A stretch of DNA of 64,000 nt from Streptomyces pseudovenezuelae (GCF_001513955.1 NZ_KQ948144.1:1257076-1321075), one strand, 5' to 3'. Counted from the first letter of the stretch, positions 8,682-18,245 are shown. Numbers and translations are program-made. The notes: a model not told the origin generated them from the letters alone.

Positions 8682-9374
8682 TCAGGCGACAGCGGGTGAG
8701 CACGGCGGTCCACGCCGTCCCAGGGAGTGCACGAGGATCTCGTCGAGCACGACGGCCGTACGGCGGCCGGGGCGCACCGGACGGGCCGGTTCCGGCGCCG
8801 ACCGCACGGTCAGCGCGGCGGCCGCGAGGAGGAGCGGCCGGAAGGTGGTGGCGGCCACGGCCCGCAGCAGCTGGGCCAGGGCCCGCTCGCCGCGGCGCAG
8901 CCAGGCGGCCGCCAGGAGGCCGACGCAGAGGTGGGCGCCCAGCAGCAGCCAGGCGGTCTGCGCATCGGCGTGGGCCAGCAGGCCGCCGAGCCGGCCGGGG
9001 TCGGTACCGGTCACCCGGGCCAGCGGCGAGCCGACGCTGGTGCCGTCGCCGCAGAACACGTCCCAGCCGACCGAGCGCAGCGGGCCCGCCACCGGGCCGC
9101 CCGCGGCGCCGTAGCAGACGTGCTGGCCGGTGGTGAAGACGGTGTCGGCGGCGAGCTCCAGCGGGATCAGCACGACGGCGATCCGCCCGAAGCCGCGCTC
9201 CCGGCCGGCCAGCGCGTAGGTGAGCGCGAACACGGCGACGGCGACCGCCGCCACCGTGTTGAGCGGCAGGGGAGCCCGGGACAGCAGCACGTGCGACGCG
9301 GTGCTGAGCGTCACGACGAGTGCCGTGAACAGCGCCGCGCGGAGCGCTCGTAGGTGGGTCCCGGATATGTCCAT
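8682..9374 (-). CDS. Integral membrane protein, unknown function
   Basis: A 230-aa protein with about four to five hydrophobic segments (residues about 10-28, 38-56, 65-80, 138-158 and 168-185). Two Cys residues (CYG and FCGDGT) lie in the predicted loop between the third and fourth segments and could pair outside the membrane. I do not recognise the family. It sits upstream of, and on the same strand as, the DsbA-like gene, with about 95 bp between, which would fit an exported-protein or redox role but does not prove one. Confidence 0.65.
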   Translation of the reverse strand: MDISGTHLRALRAALFTALVVTLSTASHVLLSRAPLPLNTVAAVAVAVFALTYALAGRERGFGRIAVVLIPLELAADTVFTTGQHVCYGAAGGPVAGPLRSVGWDVFCGDGTSVGSPLARVTGTDPGRLGGLLAHADAQTAWLLLGAHLCVGLLAAAWLRRGERALAQLLRAVAATTFRPLLLAAAALTVRSAPEPARPVRPGRRTAVVLDEILVHSLGRRGPPCSPAVA

Positions 9375-9404
9375 AGCGTGGAGAGTGTGTCACGCGGGCC
9401 TGTA

Positions 9405-9425
9405 AGGGACCCCTAAAGGGTCCCT
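9405..9425. terminator. Hairpin between DUF2252 and the membrane-protein gene
   Basis: Perfect 8-bp stem (9405-9412/9418-9425) with a 5-nt loop, downstream of the minus-strand DUF2252 gene and about 30 bp upstream of the membrane-protein start. Another 6-bp hairpin (9460-9474) encloses the DUF2252 stop codon. Confidence 0.5.
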
Positions 9426-9465
9426 GTGAGCGGCCCTATCGTTATCGACGGCGGTAGGGGGCCTG

Positions 9466-10791
9466 TCACAGGCCGGGGATGCGGCCGTTGCGGAAGAGGT
9501 CGACGAAGGTCTGGTGGTCGGCACGCGCGCGGGCGCCGTAGCTGTGCGCGAAGTCGACGAGAAGGCCCGCGAAGCCGTCCTCGTCGGCCGCGATGGCCGC
9601 GTCGATGGCCCGCTCGGTGGAGAAGGGCACCAGGGACTCGCCGGAGGTGTCGTCCGCCGCCGCGTGCATCGTGGCCGTGGCCCGGCCGAGGTCGGCGACG
9701 ACCGCCGCGATCTCCTCCGGGTCGTCGATGTCACCCCAGTCCAGGTCCACCGCGTACGGCGAGATCTCGGCGACCAGCTGGCCCGCGCCGCCCAGTTCGG
9801 TCCAGCCGAGCCAGGGGTCGGCGTGCTGCTGGAGGGCGCGCTGGGAGATCACCGTGCGGTGACCCTCGTGCTGGAAGTAGTCGCGGATCGCCGGGTCGGT
9901 GATGTGGCGGGAGACGGCCGGGGTCTGGGCCTGCTTGATGTAGATCACCACGTCGTTCTCCAGGGCGTCGGTGTGCCCTTCGAGAAGGATGTTGTACGAG
10001 GGCAGCCCGGCCGAGCCGATGCCGATGCCGCGGCGGCCGACGACGTCCTTGACGCGGTAGGAGTCCGGGCGGGCCAGGGACGCCTCCGGGAGGGTCTCCA
10101 GATAGCCGTCGAAGGCCGCGAGCACCTTGTAGCGGGTGGCGGCGTCCAGCTCGATGGAGCCGCCGCCCGGCGCGAAGCGGCGCTCGAAGTCGCGGATCTC
10201 CGTCATCGACTCCAGGAGGCCGAAGCGGGTCAGGGAGCGGGCGTCACGCAGCGCGTCCAGGAGGGGGCCCTGGGCGGTGTCCAGGGTGAAGGGCGGTACC
10301 TCGTCGCTCTTGGCGCCGGTGGCCAGGGCGTGGATCCGCTCGCGGTACGCGCCCGCGTACACCTCCACCAGCTCGGTGATCTGCTCGTCGCCGAGCGCCT
10401 TGGCGTACCCGATCAGCGCGACCGAGGCGGCGAAGCGCTTCAGGTCCCAGGTGAAGGGGCCGACGTAGGCCTCGTCGAAGTCGTTGACGTTGAAGATCAG
10501 CCGGCCGTTGGCGTCCAGGTAGGTGCCGAAGTTCTCCGCGTGCAGGTCGCCGTGGATCCACACGCGCGAGGTGCGCTCGTCCAGGTACGGGCCGCCCCGC
10601 TTCTCCGCGTCCAGGTCGTGGTAGAAGAGGCACGCCGTACCCCGGTAGAACGCGAACGCCGAGGCCGCCATCTTCCGGAACTTCACGCGGAACGCGGCCG
10701 GATCGGCGGCCAGGAGCTCGCCGAAGGCGGTGTCGAAGACAGCGAGAATCTCCTCGCCGCGGTGCTCGTCGTTGAGCTGCGGTACCGACAT
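9466..10791 (-). CDS. DUF2252 family protein (kinase-like fold)
   Basis: A cytosolic protein of 441 aa belonging to the DUF2252 family common in actinomycetes. It has aminoglycoside-phosphotransferase-like signatures: VWIHGDLHAENFG (catalytic-loop HGD) and NVNDFDEAYVG (metal-binding D), near residues 80-115. This suggests a phosphotransferase fold, but no substrate is known to me. Its ribosome-binding site AGGAGG lies upstream of the ATG. It is divergent from dnaE with a 200-bp shared upstream region that contains a 7-bp inverted repeat (10818-10836). Confidence 0.85.
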   Translation of the reverse strand: MSVPQLNDEHRGEEILAVFDTAFGELLAADPAAFRVKFRKMAASAFAFYRGTACLFYHDLDAEKRGGPYLDERTSRVWIHGDLHAENFGTYLDANGRLIFNVNDFDEAYVGPFTWDLKRFAASVALIGYAKALGDEQITELVEVYAGAYRERIHALATGAKSDEVPPFTLDTAQGPLLDALRDARSLTRFGLLESMTEIRDFERRFAPGGGSIELDAATRYKVLAAFDGYLETLPEASLARPDSYRVKDVVGRRGIGIGSAGLPSYNILLEGHTDALENDVVIYIKQAQTPAVSRHITDPAIRDYFQHEGHRTVISQRALQQHADPWLGWTELGGAGQLVAEISPYAVDLDWGDIDDPEEIAAVVADLGRATATMHAAADDTSGESLVPFSTERAIDAAIAADEDGFAGLLVDFAHSYGARARADHQTFVDLFRNGRIPGL

Positions 10792-10925
10792 CGCGGGGTG
10801 CCTCCTGGTGCATGTGTACGACAGCGTTTCTGTCGTCTCTCCAACGGGCGGGTCCCGGCGAAAGTGCCCGCGACCCTCGTTGTGAAGGTACGCGGGGCGG
10901 CCCTCTGAGTGTCAGTGCCGAGGCA

Positions 10926-10931
10926 TAGACT
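10926..10931 (+). promoter_or_regulatory. Candidate -10 element (TAGACT) of dnaE
   Basis: TAGACT fits the TANNNT rule and lies about 63 bp before the dnaE GTG, which would give a leader of roughly 55 nt. The -35 region is not clear. Confidence 0.4.
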
Positions 10932-10994
10932 TCGACGCTGTCCCCCGAACTGTCCGCCCGCCTGTCGTCGAGCGTTTTCCATGGAGGCCACGCC

Positions 10995-13900
10995 GTGTCA
11001 AAGCCGCCGTTCACGCACCTGCACGTCCACACCCAGTACTCCCTGCTGGACGGTGCCGCGCGGCTCAAGGACATGTTCAACGCGTGCAACGAGATGGGCA
11101 TGACCCATATCGCCATGTCCGACCACGGCAACCTGCACGGGGCGTACGACTTCTTCCACACCGCGAAGAAGGCCGGGGTCACCCCGATCATCGGGATCGA
11201 GGCGTACGTGGCGCCCGAGTCCCGGCGCAACAAGCGCAAGATCCAGTGGGGCCAGCCGCACCAGAAGCGGGACGACGTCTCCGGTTCCGGTGGTTACACC
11301 CACAAGACGATGTGGGCGGTGAACTCGACCGGCCTGCACAACCTCTTCAAGCTCTCCTCGGACGCCTACGCCGAGGGCTGGCTGCAGAAGTGGCCCCGCA
11401 TGGACAAGGAGACGATCTCCCAGTGGTCCGAGGGGATCGTCGCCTCCACCGGTTGCCCCTCGGGTGAGCTCCAGACCCGGCTGCGCCTCGGCCAGTACGA
11501 CGAGGCACTGAAGGCGGCCGCCGAGTACCAGGACATCTTCGGCAAGGACCGCTACTTCCTGGAGCTGATGGACCACGGCATCGAGATCGAGCACCGGGTC
11601 CGCGACGGCCTCCTGGAGATCGGCAAGAAGCTCGGCATCCCCCCGCTGGTCACCAACGACTCGCACTACACGTACGCGCACGAGGCGACCGCCCATGACG
11701 CCCTGCTGTGCATCCAGACCGGCAAGAACCTCTCCGACCCCGACCGCTTCAGGTTCGACGGCACCGGCTACTACCTGAAGTCCACGGACGAGATGTACGC
11801 CGTCGACTCCTCGGACGCCTGGCAGGAGGGCTGCGCCAACACCCTCCTGGTCGCCGAGATGGTCGACACCACCGGCATGTTCGAGGCGAAGAACCTCATG
11901 CCGAAGTTCGACATCCCCGAGGGCTACACCGAGGTCACCTGGTTCAAGGAGGAGGTCCGGCGCGGCATGGAGCGCCGCTTCCCCGGCGGCGTCCCCGAGG
12001 ACCGCCAGAAGCAGGCCGACTACGAGATGGACGTCATCATCCAGATGGGGTTCCCCGGCTACTTCCTCGTGGTCGCCGACTTCATCATGTGGGCCAAGAA
12101 CAACGGCATCGCGGTGGGCCCCGGCCGAGGCTCCGCGGCCGGTTCGATCGTCGCCTACGCCATGGGCATCACCGACCTCGACCCGATCCCGCACGGTCTG
12201 ATCTTCGAGCGGTTCCTCAACCCCGAGCGCGTCTCCATGCCCGATGTCGACATCGACTTCGACGAGCGTCGGCGCGTCGAGGTGATCCGGTACGTGACGG
12301 AGAAGTACGGCGCCGACAAGGTCGCCATGATCGGCACCTACGGCAAGATCAAGGCCAAGAACGCGATCAAGGACTCCGCGCGTGTGCTGGGCTACCCGTA
12401 CGCGATGGGCGACCGCCTCACCAAGGCCATGCCCGCCGACGTCCTGGGCAAGGGCATCGACCTCGACGGCATCACCAACCCCTCGCACCCGCGCTACAGC
12501 GAGGCCGGCGAGATCCGCGGGATGTACGAGAACGAACCGGACGTGAAGAAGGTCATCGACACCGCCAAGGGCGTCGAGGGCCTGGTCCGGCAGATGGGTG
12601 TGCACGCGGCCGGCGTGATCATGTCCAGCGAGCCCATCGTCGACCACGCCCCGATCTGGGTGCGGCACACCGACGGCGTGACGATCACGCAGTGGGACTA
12701 CCCGCAGTGCGAGTCGCTCGGCCTGCTGAAGATGGACTTCCTGGGCCTGCGCAACCTCACGATCATGGACGACGCCATCAAGATGGTGAAGGCCAACAAG
12801 GGCATCGATCTGGAGATGCTCGCCCTGCCGCTGGACGACCCCAAGACCTTCGAACTGCTCTGCCGCGGTGACACCCTCGGTGTCTTCCAGTTCGACGGCG
12901 GCCCGATGCGCTCGCTGCTCCGCCAGATGCAGCCCGACAACTTCGAGGACATCTCCGCCGTCTCGGCCCTCTACCGGCCCGGCCCGATGGGCATGAACTC
13001 GCACATCAACTACGCGGAGCGCAAGAACGGCCGCCAGGAGATCACGCCGATCCACAAGGAGCTGGAGGAGCCGCTCCAGGAGGTCCTCGCGGTCACCTAC
13101 GGCCTGATCGTCTACCAGGAGCAGGTGCAGAAGGCCGCCCAGATCATCGCCGGGTACTCGCTCGGCGAGGCCGACATCCTGCGCCGCGTGATGGGCAAGA
13201 AGAAGCCCGACGAGCTGGCGAAGAACTTCACCATCTTCCAGGCCGGCGCCCAGAAGAACGGCTACAGCGACGAGGCCATCCAGGCCCTGTGGGACGTCCT
13301 GGTCCCCTTCGCCGGCTACGCCTTCAACAAGGCCCACTCCGCCGCGTACGGCCTGGTCTCCTACTGGACCGCGTACCTCAAGGCCAACTACCCGGCCGAG
13401 TACATGGCCGCGCTGCTCACCTCGGTCAAGGACGACAAGGACAAGTCGGCCGTCTACCTCAACGAGTGCCGGCGCATGAAGATCAAGGTGCTCCCGCCGA
13501 ACGTCAACGAGTCGGAGCACAACTTCGCGGCCCAGGGCGACGACGTGATCCTCTTCGGGCTCGAAGCGGTGCGCAACGTCGGTACCAACGTGGTCGAGTC
13601 GATCATCCGCAGCCGCAAGGCCAAGGGGAAGTACGCCTCCTTCCCCGACTACCTCGACAAGGTCGAGGCGGTCGCCTGCAACAAGCGCACCACGGAGTCG
13701 CTGATCAAGGCGGGCGCGTTCGACACCATGGGGCACACCCGCAAGGGCCTCACCGCGCACTTCGACTCGATGATCGACAACGTGGTCGCGGTCAAGCGCA
13801 AGGAGGCCGAGGGACAGTTCGACCTCTTCGGCGGGATGGGCGAGGCGGACAGCAGCGAGCCCGGCTTCGGACTCGACGTGGAGTTCACCACCGACGAGTG

Positions 13901-14534
13901 GGACAAGACCTATCTGCTCGCCCAGGAGCGGGAGATGCTCGGCCTGTACGTCTCCGACCACCCGCTCTTCGGCCTGGAGCACGTGCTGTCCGACAAGGCC
14001 GACGCGGGCATCGCCCAGCTCACCGGCGGCGAACACGCCGACGGCGCGGTCGTCACCATCGGCGGCATCATCTCGGGCCTCCAGCGCAAGATGACCAAGC
14101 AGGGCAACGCCTGGGCGATCGCCACCGTCGAGGACCTCGCCGGTTCCATCGAGTGCATGTTCTTCCCGGCGACCTATCAGCTGGTGTCGACCCAACTCGT
14201 CGAGGACGCCGTGGTGTTCGTCAAGGGCCGCCTCGACAAGCGCGAGGACGTGCCGCGGCTGGTCGCGATGGAGCTCCAGGTCCCCGACCTGTCCAACGCC
14301 GGCACCAACGCGCCCGTGATCCTCACCATCCCGGCGCTGAAGGTCACCCCGCCGATGGTCAGCAGGCTCGGGGAGATCCTCAGCCACCACAAGGGGGAGA
14401 GCGAGGTCCGGATCAGGCTCCAGGGGCCCAGCAAGACCACGGTCCTGCGGCTGGACCGGCACCGGGTGAAGCCGGACCCGGCGCTCTTCGGTGATCTGAA
14501 GGTGCTGCTCGGACCGTCCTGCCTGGCGGGCTGA
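10995..14534 (+). CDS. dnaE: DNA polymerase III alpha subunit, DnaE1 type
   Basis: The replicative polymerase catalytic subunit, 1179 aa, full length for DnaE1. The N-terminal PHP domain starts with HLHVHTQYSLLDG. The palm carries the catalytic PDVDIDFDE near residues 415-423, with a third Asp expected in KMDFLGLRN near residue 575. PGRGSAAGS lies between. The tandem helix-hairpin-helix and OB-fold domain (VTIGGIISGLQRK) fill the C-terminal third. The GTG start has a GGAGG 7 nt upstream. The gene stands alone and is followed by a strong hairpin. As the only polymerase in the window it is presumed to be the essential replicase. Confidence 0.96.
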   Translation: MSKPPFTHLHVHTQYSLLDGAARLKDMFNACNEMGMTHIAMSDHGNLHGAYDFFHTAKKAGVTPIIGIEAYVAPESRRNKRKIQWGQPHQKRDDVSGSGGYTHKTMWAVNSTGLHNLFKLSSDAYAEGWLQKWPRMDKETISQWSEGIVASTGCPSGELQTRLRLGQYDEALKAAAEYQDIFGKDRYFLELMDHGIEIEHRVRDGLLEIGKKLGIPPLVTNDSHYTYAHEATAHDALLCIQTGKNLSDPDRFRFDGTGYYLKSTDEMYAVDSSDAWQEGCANTLLVAEMVDTTGMFEAKNLMPKFDIPEGYTEVTWFKEEVRRGMERRFPGGVPEDRQKQADYEMDVIIQMGFPGYFLVVADFIMWAKNNGIAVGPGRGSAAGSIVAYAMGITDLDPIPHGLIFERFLNPERVSMPDVDIDFDERRRVEVIRYVTEKYGADKVAMIGTYGKIKAKNAIKDSARVLGYPYAMGDRLTKAMPADVLGKGIDLDGITNPSHPRYSEAGEIRGMYENEPDVKKVIDTAKGVEGLVRQMGVHAAGVIMSSEPIVDHAPIWVRHTDGVTITQWDYPQCESLGLLKMDFLGLRNLTIMDDAIKMVKANKGIDLEMLALPLDDPKTFELLCRGDTLGVFQFDGGPMRSLLRQMQPDNFEDISAVSALYRPGPMGMNSHINYAERKNGRQEITPIHKELEEPLQEVLAVTYGLIVYQEQVQKAAQIIAGYSLGEADILRRVMGKKKPDELAKNFTIFQAGAQKNGYSDEAIQALWDVLVPFAGYAFNKAHSAAYGLVSYWTAYLKANYPAEYMAALLTSVKDDKDKSAVYLNECRRMKIKVLPPNVNESEHNFAAQGDDVILFGLEAVRNVGTNVVESIIRSRKAKGKYASFPDYLDKVEAVACNKRTTESLIKAGAFDTMGHTRKGLTAHFDSMIDNVVAVKRKEAEGQFDLFGGMGEADSSEPGFGLDVEFTTDEWDKTYLLAQEREMLGLYVSDHPLFGLEHVLSDKADAGIAQLTGGEHADGAVVTIGGIISGLQRKMTKQGNAWAIATVEDLAGSIECMFFPATYQLVSTQLVEDAVVFVKGRLDKREDVPRLVAMELQVPDLSNAGTNAPVILTIPALKVTPPMVSRLGEILSHHKGESEVRIRLQGPSKTTVLRLDRHRVKPDPALFGDLKVLLGPSCLAG

Positions 14535-14557
14535 GCGACCCGGGCGGCACCGGTCAT

Positions 14558-14595
14558 GCAGAGGGGCGCACTCCTGACGGGGTGCGCCCTTCTGC
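14558..14595 (+). terminator. dnaE terminator
   Basis: A stem of about 14 bp with one G-T mismatch (14558-14571 with 14582-14595) and a loop of about 10 nt, 23 bp after the dnaE stop. Confidence 0.75.
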
Positions 14596-14628
14596 GAGTC
14601 TGGGTCTCAACAACCCTTTATGCAGATG

Positions 14629-14793
14629 TCAGTTGTGGCCGAAGCTTTTCTGCCGCCCCTTGCGGGCCACGTCGCCGGGGGTCACCTGCGGGGCATGCTG
14701 CTCGGTCGGCGTCTCCATCGAGGAGTGCTGGGGCTCCTGCCCGGCACGCTCGGTCTGGGACGGCTTTCGGTTCTGCTTCTTGTTCTTGGCCAT
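14629..14793 (-). CDS. Small basic hydrophilic protein of 54 aa
   Basis: An ATG preceded by AGGAGG at 8-nt spacing opens a 54-codon frame. The product starts MAKNKKQNRK, has a Gln/Glu/Pro-rich middle and ends DVARKGRQKSFGHN. It is hydrophilic, has no membrane segment and is rich in Lys, Arg and Gln. It is convergent with dnaE, which ends 95 bp away. I believe close homologues occur in other Streptomyces but cannot name a function; nucleic-acid or ribosome association is a guess from charge. The excellent ribosome-binding site and typical codon usage support a real gene. Confidence 0.72.
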   Translation of the reverse strand: MAKNKKQNRKPSQTERAGQEPQHSSMETPTEQHAPQVTPGDVARKGRQKSFGHN

Positions 14794-15014
14794 GGTGGTG
14801 CCTCCTGTGGGGATCTAGGGGCCAGGGCCTGGACCAGATTCACATAGGCTGACAACAGGCGCATTTCGGATAATTACCGTGTGTGACAGGGAATGTCGCG
14901 AGGCAATGCCCGGAAACGCCACGCCGAAGATCGAGTTCCGGCCGTTAACCCTCGCGTGGTCGGGCAGACTCGAAGGAAGCCCGAAGCAAACCTCCCGGAA
15001 AGAGGGTGGATCGC

Positions 15015-16232
15015 GTGGACCGCTGCATCGTCCTGGTGGACGCCGGGTATCTGCTGGGGGCCGCCGCCAGTCTCCTTGCCGGGGAGCCCTCCCGCTCCCG
15101 TATCACCGTCGACCACGCCGCCCTCGTGCAGGGGCTGCGCGACCGGGCCGAGTCCGACACCGAACGGCCCCTGCTGCGCATCTACTGGTTCGACGGCGCC
15201 CCCGACCGCGTCCCACAGCCCGAGCACCGCAGACTGCGGGTGATGCCCCGGGTCACCGTCCGGCTCGGCGCCCTGACCCGCAGCGACGGCCGCTGGGCCC
15301 AGAAGGGCGTGGACGCCGCCATGCACGCCGAGCTCACCGAGCTGGCCCGCAACCGCGCCTGTTCCGACGTCGTGCTCGTCACCGGCGACGGCGACCTGCT
15401 GCCGGGCATGATGGCCGCCAAGGAGCACGGGGTCGCCGTACACCTGTGGGCCGTGCAGGCCGCCGACGGGGACTACAACCAGTCGGAGGACCTGGTCGCC
15501 GAGGCGGACGAGCGGCGGGTGCTGGACCGCGCGTGGATCACGAAGGCCGTACGCGCGAAGGAGCTCGGCGGGATCTGCGCGCCGCCGCCCGTGCCGCGGC
15601 CCGAGATCGCCGCGATCCTGTCCGCGCCGCTGCCCGAGTCCTCGCTCTCGCAGGCGCCCGAGCGGACCGCGGAGGAGACCGAGCACGCCCCGGCGGCCGC
15701 CTCGGAGAACGGCACGCAGGAGCGGGTGCCGGCCCCGAAGGGGGTGCCCACGCCCAAGGACCTCGCCGCCCTGCGGGCCCCCGGCGCCCAGCCCGCCCAG
15801 CACCCCGCGAGCGCGACCCTGCGCTGGTCCTCGGACAAAGGCTGGGTCGACCGGCCCGGCGGTGCCGCCGAGCCGCCCGAGGTGGCCTCCATGCCGACGC
15901 TCGCGCAGCTGACCACGGCGGAGCAGCGGTGGGCCGACCGGGAGGAGGACATCACCACGGTCGGCGGCGATCCGTTCGAGGTGGGCCAGGTCTTCGCTCG
16001 GCGGTGGATGGAGCGGCTCGGCGACCAGGCGCATCTGCAGCGGCTGTCCGGGATGTATCCGCGGGTGCCGCACCGGATCGACGGGGAGCTGCTGCGGTAC
16101 GCGGCCCGGTTCGGGCTGCTCGCGCACAAGGACGACCAGATCGACGAGCACGACCGTTACGCGATCCGCGCCGGCTTCTGGCGGGAGATCGATGTGCGCA
16201 CGGCCGCGGAGCACGCCCCCGCCGGGGAGTGA
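15015..16232 (+). CDS. NYN-domain (PIN-like) protein, putative RNase
   Basis: A 405-aa protein with an N-terminal NYN/LabA-like domain (residues 1 to about 165). The acidic residues of the PIN-like active site are visible in VDAGYLLG, KGVDAAMH and VLVTGDGDLLPG. A Pro/Ala-rich linker runs to about residue 290. A helical C-terminal segment (FEVGQVFARRW through YAIRAGFWREID) looks like a small winged-helix or OST-HTH-like RNA-binding domain; this is inference. The GTG at 15015 lies 8 nt after GAGGG, whereas an in-frame GTG at 15006 overlaps that site. A ribonuclease role follows from the family, not from direct evidence. Confidence 0.78.
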   Translation: MDRCIVLVDAGYLLGAAASLLAGEPSRSRITVDHAALVQGLRDRAESDTERPLLRIYWFDGAPDRVPQPEHRRLRVMPRVTVRLGALTRSDGRWAQKGVDAAMHAELTELARNRACSDVVLVTGDGDLLPGMMAAKEHGVAVHLWAVQAADGDYNQSEDLVAEADERRVLDRAWITKAVRAKELGGICAPPPVPRPEIAAILSAPLPESSLSQAPERTAEETEHAPAAASENGTQERVPAPKGVPTPKDLAALRAPGAQPAQHPASATLRWSSDKGWVDRPGGAAEPPEVASMPTLAQLTTAEQRWADREEDITTVGGDPFEVGQVFARRWMERLGDQAHLQRLSGMYPRVPHRIDGELLRYAARFGLLAHKDDQIDEHDRYAIRAGFWREIDVRTAAEHAPAGE

Positions 16233-16279
16233 AACGGCACATACGCCGCCCCAGGGGCGAGCGGGGCTCCCCGACCCCG

Positions 16280-16285
16280 TAGTCT
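16280..16285 (+). promoter_or_regulatory. Candidate -10 element (TAGTCT) of the ABC ATPase gene
   Basis: TAGTCT lies 8 nt before the GTG at 16294 and no Shine-Dalgarno is present, so a leaderless transcript is likely. Confidence 0.45.
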
Positions 16286-16293
16286 CGTTCCTT

Positions 16294-17313
16294 GTGAGTA
16301 CGCGCGCTGCACCGGCACTTCGACACCGTGGTGATGTCGTGTGTGCGGTGCGCGGACTGACCAAGACCTACCCCGCGGTGCGCGGGCGGCGCGGGACGCC
16401 GGCGACGCCCGAGGTGCGGGCCACCGACGACGTACGGCTGGACATCCGCCGCGGTGAGATCTTCGGGCTGCTCGGGCCGAACGGCGCCGGGAAGACCACA
16501 CTCGTACGGCAGCTCACCGGCCTGATGCGGCCCGACAGCGGCAGCGTCGAGATCCTCGGCCACGACATCGTGCGCCACCCGGACCGGGCCTCGCGGATCC
16601 TCGCCTACCTCGGCCAGGAGTCCACCGCCCTCGACGAACTCACCGTCTCCCTGGCCGCCGAGACCACCGGCCGGCTGCGCGGCCTGGAGGCCAGGAAGGC
16701 GCGGGCCGAGCGGGACGCCGTACTCGAGGAGCTGGGGCTCACGCCCATCGCCGGGCGGCCGCTGAAGAAGCTGTCCGGCGGGCAGCGGCGGCTCGCGTGC
16801 TTCGCGTCGGCGCTCGTGGGGGAGCGGCCGCTGCTGGTGCTCGACGAGCCGACCACCGCGATGGACCCCGTGGCGCGGCGCGCGGTGTGGTCCGCCGTGG
16901 ACCGGCGGCGGGCAGAGCGCGGGACGACCGTGCTGCTCGTCACCCACAACGTCATCGAGGCGGAGACGGTCCTGGACCGGGTCGCCGTCCTCGACCAGGG
17001 CCGGGTGATCGCCTGCGACACGCCGACCGGCCTCAAGGAACAGGTCGCGGGCGAGGTCCGCGTCGACCTCGTGTGGCGCGAGGCGGCCCCGCTGCACGTG
17101 CCCGAGGTGGCCGCGCTCCAGGAGCGGGCCGTGGCCGCCGGGCGCCGCTGGACGCTGCGGCTCGCCCCCGAGGAGGCCCGCGCGGTCGTCGCCACCGTCA
17201 CCGGCGGGGCCGCGTTCGCCGCGCTGGACGACTTCACCCTCGCCACGCCCAGCCTGGAGGACGTGTACCTCGCGCTGGGCGGGGCCGCGCAGCAGGGGCT
17301 GGTGAAGGCTTGA
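16294..17313 (+). CDS. ABC transporter ATP-binding protein
   Basis: A 339-aa ABC-2-type exporter ATPase. Walker A is GPNGAGKTT, the Q-loop lies in LGQES, the signature is LSGGQRR, Walker B is LLVLDEPTT and the H-loop is LVTHN. The C-terminal 100 residues are the usual extension of the CcmA/drug-exporter branch. The GTG at 16294 gives the normal N-terminus; the frame stays open further upstream inside the previous gene but without family similarity. The permease gene follows after 73 bp and is the obvious partner. The substrate is unknown; drug, lipid or peptide export are all possible. Confidence 0.88.
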   Translation: MSTRAAPALRHRGDVVCAVRGLTKTYPAVRGRRGTPATPEVRATDDVRLDIRRGEIFGLLGPNGAGKTTLVRQLTGLMRPDSGSVEILGHDIVRHPDRASRILAYLGQESTALDELTVSLAAETTGRLRGLEARKARAERDAVLEELGLTPIAGRPLKKLSGGQRRLACFASALVGERPLLVLDEPTTAMDPVARRAVWSAVDRRRAERGTTVLLVTHNVIEAETVLDRVAVLDQGRVIACDTPTGLKEQVAGEVRVDLVWREAAPLHVPEVAALQERAVAAGRRWTLRLAPEEARAVVATVTGGAAFAALDDFTLATPSLEDVYLALGGAAQQGLVKA

Positions 17314-17386
17314 GCACTTTGAGTACGTGGACGGCCCTGTCCGTACGTCACAGGGCGAGTGCCGGAGCGAAGAGGAGCAGAGCCAC

Positions 17387-18211
17387 GTGAGTGTCGTACC
17401 CGCCGAGGTTCTGCAGGGCGGCGCGGCGGCCGTCGAGGAGACGGGCCGGGACGCGGCGGCCGAGCTCGGGCCGCGCGCGCGGCTGTGGCCCTCGCTGGTG
17501 GCCGTGTACCGGGCGCAGCTGTCCCGCGCGCGGGTCGCCCGCATCCCGCTGCTGTTCGTGGCGACCTTCCAGTCGATCGGGATCATGATCCTGATGCGGG
17601 GGGTCGTGGACGGCGGGGGCGAGGCGCGGTCCGTGGTCGCCGGGGCGTCCGTGCTGGTCGTGGCCTTCGTCGCGCTCAATCTGCTCGCGCAGTACTTCGG
17701 GCAGCTGCGGGCGAGCGGCGGGCTAGACCACTACGCCACCCTGCCGGTGCCGCCCGCCGCCGTGGTGCTCGGCGCCGCGGGCGCGTACGCCTCCTTCACC
17801 GTGCCCGGGACCGTGGTGACCGCCGTCTTCGGGTGCGTGCTGTTCGGGCTGCCGCTGGCGCACCTGTGGGTGCTGGTGGCGGTGATTCCGCTGGCGGGAG
17901 CCGCTCTGGCGGGACTCGGTGCGGCTCTCGGACTGCTCGCGCCCCGGCCGGAGCTGGCCACCTTGCTGGGACAGCTCGGGATGTCGGCCGCGCTGCTGCT
18001 CGGGGTGCTGCCCGCCGACCGGATGCCCGAGGTGGTGCGGTTCGCCCGGGACCTGCTGCCGTCGACCTACGGTGTCGAGGCCTTCGCCCGGACCTTCGGG
18101 CCGCATCCCGACTGGGCCTTCGTGCTCGGTGACCTCGCCGTGTGCGCGTGCGTGGGAGTGATCTCGCTGGCCGTCGCCACCTGGGCCTATCGCCGGGCGG
18201 CCGTCCGGTGA
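17387..18211 (+). CDS. ABC-2 type transporter permease
   Basis: A 274-aa membrane protein with a soluble N-terminus of about 50 residues and six hydrophobic helices. It has the general ABC-2 layout: a first helix after the RIPLLFVATF stretch and a long re-entrant-like segment with ATLPVPPAAVVLG near residue 120. The GTG at 17387 has GGAG 9 nt upstream. It pairs with the ATPase immediately before it, making a two-gene exporter. A regulatory gene is not adjacent. Confidence 0.82.
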   Translation: MSVVPAEVLQGGAAAVEETGRDAAAELGPRARLWPSLVAVYRAQLSRARVARIPLLFVATFQSIGIMILMRGVVDGGGEARSVVAGASVLVVAFVALNLLAQYFGQLRASGGLDHYATLPVPPAAVVLGAAGAYASFTVPGTVVTAVFGCVLFGLPLAHLWVLVAVIPLAGAALAGLGAALGLLAPRPELATLLGQLGMSAALLLGVLPADRMPEVVRFARDLLPSTYGVEAFARTFGPHPDWAFVLGDLAVCACVGVISLAVATWAYRRAAVR

Positions 18212-18233
18212 CGCGCCGCTCAGGCGGGCCTGG

Positions 18234-18239
18234 CACGAT
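18234..18239 (+). promoter_or_regulatory. Candidate -10 element (CACGAT) of the DUF2567 gene
   Basis: CACGAT ends 6 nt before the GTG at 18246, with no Shine-Dalgarno in between. Confidence 0.35.
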
Positions 18240-18245
18240 GTCAGG

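Noticed and set aside
10998..14462. An 1154-codon open frame opposite dnaE
   Set aside because: Same composition artefact; the sense strand encodes a clear DnaE.
15006..15014. Upstream GTG start of the NYN-domain gene
   Set aside because: It overlaps the GAGGG ribosome-binding site, which is correctly spaced for the GTG at 15015.
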